From Druceiella hillmani (taxonomy: Eukaryota; Arthropoda; Insecta; Lepidoptera; Hepialidae), in contig JAYKKI010000038.1 of NCBI GenBank assembly GCA_039881145.1, positions 5,940,501 through 6,004,500 of the forward strand: a stretch of 64,000 nucleotides of DNA, written 5' to 3'. A program made the translations under genes and the position numbers. Within the stretch, counting starts at the first letter, position 1, and the number at the start of each line of letters is the position of its first letter. The notes under the pieces were generated by a model. The model was given only the letters and a program-made list of their open reading frames with translations. It ran no database searches and was not told the origin of the DNA. Below are positions 61,231 through 64,000 of the stretch, piece by piece.

Positions 61231-62055
61231 TCGGTGTAATTATGGACTATCATCTTACGTTTCACAGTCATATCGTGGAAACCTGTCAGAAAGCCTACAA
61301 GGTACTAGGATTTGTCATACGGAATTTTCACTACTTACAAGATACCATGTATTATTAAATTATTTAACTCTTTAGTCCGTAGTATACTTGAAATGAATGC
61401 AGTCATCTGATTTCCATGTGAAGCTACTTATATCTATATGCTGGAGAAACTAGAAAATATTAAAAACAGTTTAATTAAGTTTTTGTATTATAAAATGTAT
61501 GGGTTTATCCTCACTTATTCCCCTCAGATTTCTTAATCAACATGGTCAGATGTAATTTCCTTTGACACCGACGGGAATTGCTTTTGATCATATATTTTTT
61601 TAACTTATTAAATCATTATGTTGATAATCCTTCGATTCTGAGTTTAGTGGCCCTTCATGCTGCTGGCCGTTATATGAGAGGACGGTGCATTGTTTATTTT
61701 ACCTGCTTAGAGCGCGCACGAATATTCAACAGCGTTCACCTGTCTTTCGTGCACTCACATTGCTCAACTCAGTAATGTGAGATGCACCCAGTCCAGATAT
61801 TTTTCTGCTCCATTGACCACTTCAGAAATGGGGCCATAGAGGTGTTTGGTGGTCCACAACTGATTGCTAGATGATATTTATCCAAATTTCTGTGTATTTG
61901 TTTTTCAACTGTATGAATTACTCTGTGAGTGTATTGTCCTATTCTTCATAACTATTTTCATATGTTTTCTACATTCCCAGGGATTTGGTAATACTCTAAG
62001 TTGGTCATGGGGTTTTCAAGAATTAAATAAATAAAATAAACAATAAAATTAAGGT
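61231..62055 (+). pseudogene. Non-LTR retrotransposon (Jockey-like LINE) 3' end
   Basis: LGVIMDYHLTFHSHI then KAYKVLGFVIRNF (61231-61330) is the region after the reverse transcriptase palm domain in insect Jockey-type LINEs. Frameshifted pieces follow: YIYMLEKLENI and KFLYYKMYG near 61420-61500, and LNHYVDNPSILSLVALHAAG then RYMRGR at 61600-61685. It ends in an A-rich AATAAATAAAATAAACAATA tail at about 62023-62050. 5' truncated, as is usual for LINE copies. Confidence 0.75.
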
Positions 62056-62479
62056 TCGGTTCACGCTACCGAGCCACTGAGTTCGCACCAAAGATATAAT
62101 ATTACTTAAATGAATTGTTCGCACTCGGTGAATAAATATTCATATACGATTTATATACGAGCGCATATAAATATTTGCGTAACGCTGCGTCCCATTACCG
62201 CTTCAGTTAACTGCTTCTGGCTTAAGTGTTGGAGTATGGCTTTTGCACATAGCATAGACCGTGCACTGTTTATTGTTATACGTAGTTCTCGTTCAATCCT
62301 GTCATTTTCTTGTGAGGTGGAAAGAACTCTGCACTCGTGACTTATCTCTTTATTTTTAAAAATATTTTTAAACTCACGATTCGGCTATTCACACCCATGC
62401 AAAATTTTCAAATACTTAACTCGGACAAAGAAATAAACCAAGGGCCATGGCTTGTTGTATCCTTGAATAATACAAAATA
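62056..62479. other. Intergenic, no gene seen
   Basis: Unassigned sequence between the LINE tail and the Copia relic. The 76-codon frame at 62110 has no recognised product. Confidence 0.4.
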
Positions 62480-63000
62480 TCACATACCTGAAGTTCCCCC
62501 ATAGGTCAACATATATCACCATATAACATATCTCCAGGTCGAAGTGGACCTTTATTTGACTTCATTAATGTAAATCTAGTCTGCTTGCCATACTGATACC
62601 CTTCACAAGCAAAATTATTATTCCCAATCAGTTGAAAGGGAATTGCACCGTATTTTGTAGCTCTTTATTTTCTTCACTCATATATTGTAAACTCTGTACA
62701 GCACTAAGCACCATCAAAATATTGCGCTAATCTTGATTCTTACGAAGAGATCTGTTTGGTGTGCTACACCTCCTTACAAAATAGCTCATTTTGTTACAAT
62801 TATAGCACTAAAATCTATGACTTGATTTATTTGCAATATTTTTATTACTTTTGTCTGCACTAACGTATTAGATTTGTTTCGTTAGTCACTAAGGCAGCCT
62901 CATCGTTGCCATCATAAACTATGCTTACCACCTCATTAGTTAAATGTGATTTCAGATTTTGAATAGGTCGATTAGCTGGGTCATATTTTAACTAGACTCG
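62480..63000 (-). pseudogene. Ty1/Copia retrotransposon gag-integrase fragment
   Basis: From high to low coordinates: NLKSHLTNEEV-like remains of gag at about 62920-62980. Then a zinc knuckle at 62806-62764, CYNCNKMSYFVRRC, with the fixed His replaced by Tyr. Then ACEGYQYGKQTRF at 62612-62570 and GPLRPGDMLYGDIC near 62530, the GAG-pre-integrase block leading into the integrase core. Protease and most of the spacing between these blocks are missing, so the copy is internally deleted and full of stops. Confidence 0.7.
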
Positions 63001-64000
63001 TTAAAGAGAGCGACGTGGAGCATTTTTCATTTCAGACGTACGGTTTGATATCAACTCCTATTTTAATTTGGCTCGTTGCTTCAGTTACATCTCTGTAAAT
63101 TTTCAGTTCTATGGCCGAATTATTTCCGCTGACGGCCCGTAATTATCGCATTTTAATAACATTTAAAAAGCTTTTACCTTCTTTCGTTATCAAAGATTCA
63201 CATCGTTACGTAATTATTGGTGTTAATACACCAATGTGTACAGCTAATCCCCTTATTTTCCCGTACCGTTGTTTCATCTTTTCATTAGTACGTATGTGAC
63301 CGTTGTTTTTGGTAGCGAGTCTGGCGCACGTGTCGAGGGTTCCCTGTCTCGTTTGAAGTGAAATTATATACTTCATTCACTATAAATGATCATTAACATG
63401 TACTTCTTGGCGCAATAAATACTTAATAATAATTGACAGAATTTATTAGAGTGACATTTGCATTATCATAAAAATCGCAATAACTATGACATCTAGAATC
63501 ATCGTTACAGTTTTTCTACAATCTTTGTGTAGGCTTTTAAAAAGCCTGTTATTACTTATAATTTTAGGTTCAGTAATTTTGGCAATAAGGAACATACACA
63601 CACACGTTCTTTTGAATATTTTTAGTACCTATATCTCTGAAGATATACTGCCTAAAATGATGGAAAACTAGTCCTCTCAAACAATACTCCGCTCTACACG
63701 CACAAATCATTTACGATTTTTTAATTGCACCTCTAAAATTGCCATATAAATATTTTAAAGTGTTAGCTATTGAAATATGTTTTAGTCTAAGAGCCAGTGG
63801 CCGGCTCTCTGTACATAATTGACCAGACCTGGACTTTTGTGCAGTGAGTCTCCTCGATTTAACATACGAGGAGTGGGGGCTCACTAAACCCAGCGCGGCT
63901 GGCGCAGCTGGAGCTTTGGTACGTTAGGTATCAAAATCTGACTAATTTTAAATGTATTTGACCACATCTGCCATTTCAAAATTTTAAAATATATAATTAT
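63001..64000. other. Right edge, no gene seen
   Basis: Less AT-rich than average in the last 250 bases. Small frames at 63111 and 63486 have no recognisable product. A hairpin at 63843-63885 is listed separately. Confidence 0.4.
63843..63885. repeat. Two-step hairpin near right edge
   Basis: Outer stem AGTGAG/CTCACT (63843-63848 and 63880-63885) and inner stem CTCCTCG/CGAGGAG (63850-63856 and 63867-63873), with a 10-base loop. Confidence 0.75.

Overview
This window is eukaryotic nuclear DNA, AT-rich, with split genes, long introns and many dead transposable elements. It is almost certainly from a moth or butterfly (Lepidoptera). A dispersed family that I know from lepidopteran genomes lies at about 41188-41730: it opens GGGTTCCGTAGCCAAATGGC and carries a GTCT microsatellite. 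tRNA-derived SINEs, THAP fragments, an 8-bp-TSD hAT and a lepidopteran-style LINE tail agree with this. I cannot name the species.

The one host gene I can support is on the minus strand: the 5' part of radial spoke head protein 3 (RSPH3), a stalk protein of axonemal radial spokes. Its start codon is at 24330. Four exons with matching phases lie at 24330-23207, 22751-22661, 2496-2353 and 1870-1742, giving 496 codons. The conserved C-terminal half lies beyond the left edge. Intron 2 is about 20.2 kb and holds most of the left third of the window.

Layout: 1-24330 is RSPH3. Its intron 2 contains a THAP fragment, a palindromic MITE split by a 4.26-kb hAT element that is itself split by a 1.17-kb non-autonomous hAT (three nested generations, TSDs readable), a SINE, a minisatellite and a second MITE copy. 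24331-25040 is the CpG-rich 5' flank of RSPH3. 25-29 kb shows no gene. 29.4-36.2 kb is a decayed autonomous Helitron (minus strand) lying between diverged direct repeats. 36-42 kb is mostly unassigned. 42.3-44.8 kb is an internally deleted Ty3/Gypsy element. 45.3-47.4 kb is a palindromic composite of two head-to-head Penelope-like fragments inside a third MITE copy. 50.4-51.6 kb is a hAT relic. 54.2-57.2 kb is a second, different hAT (DUF4371/ZMYM1-like) with a phase-consistent intron. The rest holds piggyBac-like, LINE and Copia relics.

The best candidate for something new is upstream of the Helitron. A 153-bp array of heat-shock-element pentamers lies in one continuous 5-bp register, followed by a canonical HSE block, a TATA box and an arthropod-type initiator, all oriented to drive the Helitron Rep-helicase unit. 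It looks like an hsp70-type promoter carried by a rolling-circle transposon. The other genes here are independent mobile-element relics and do not form a pathway.
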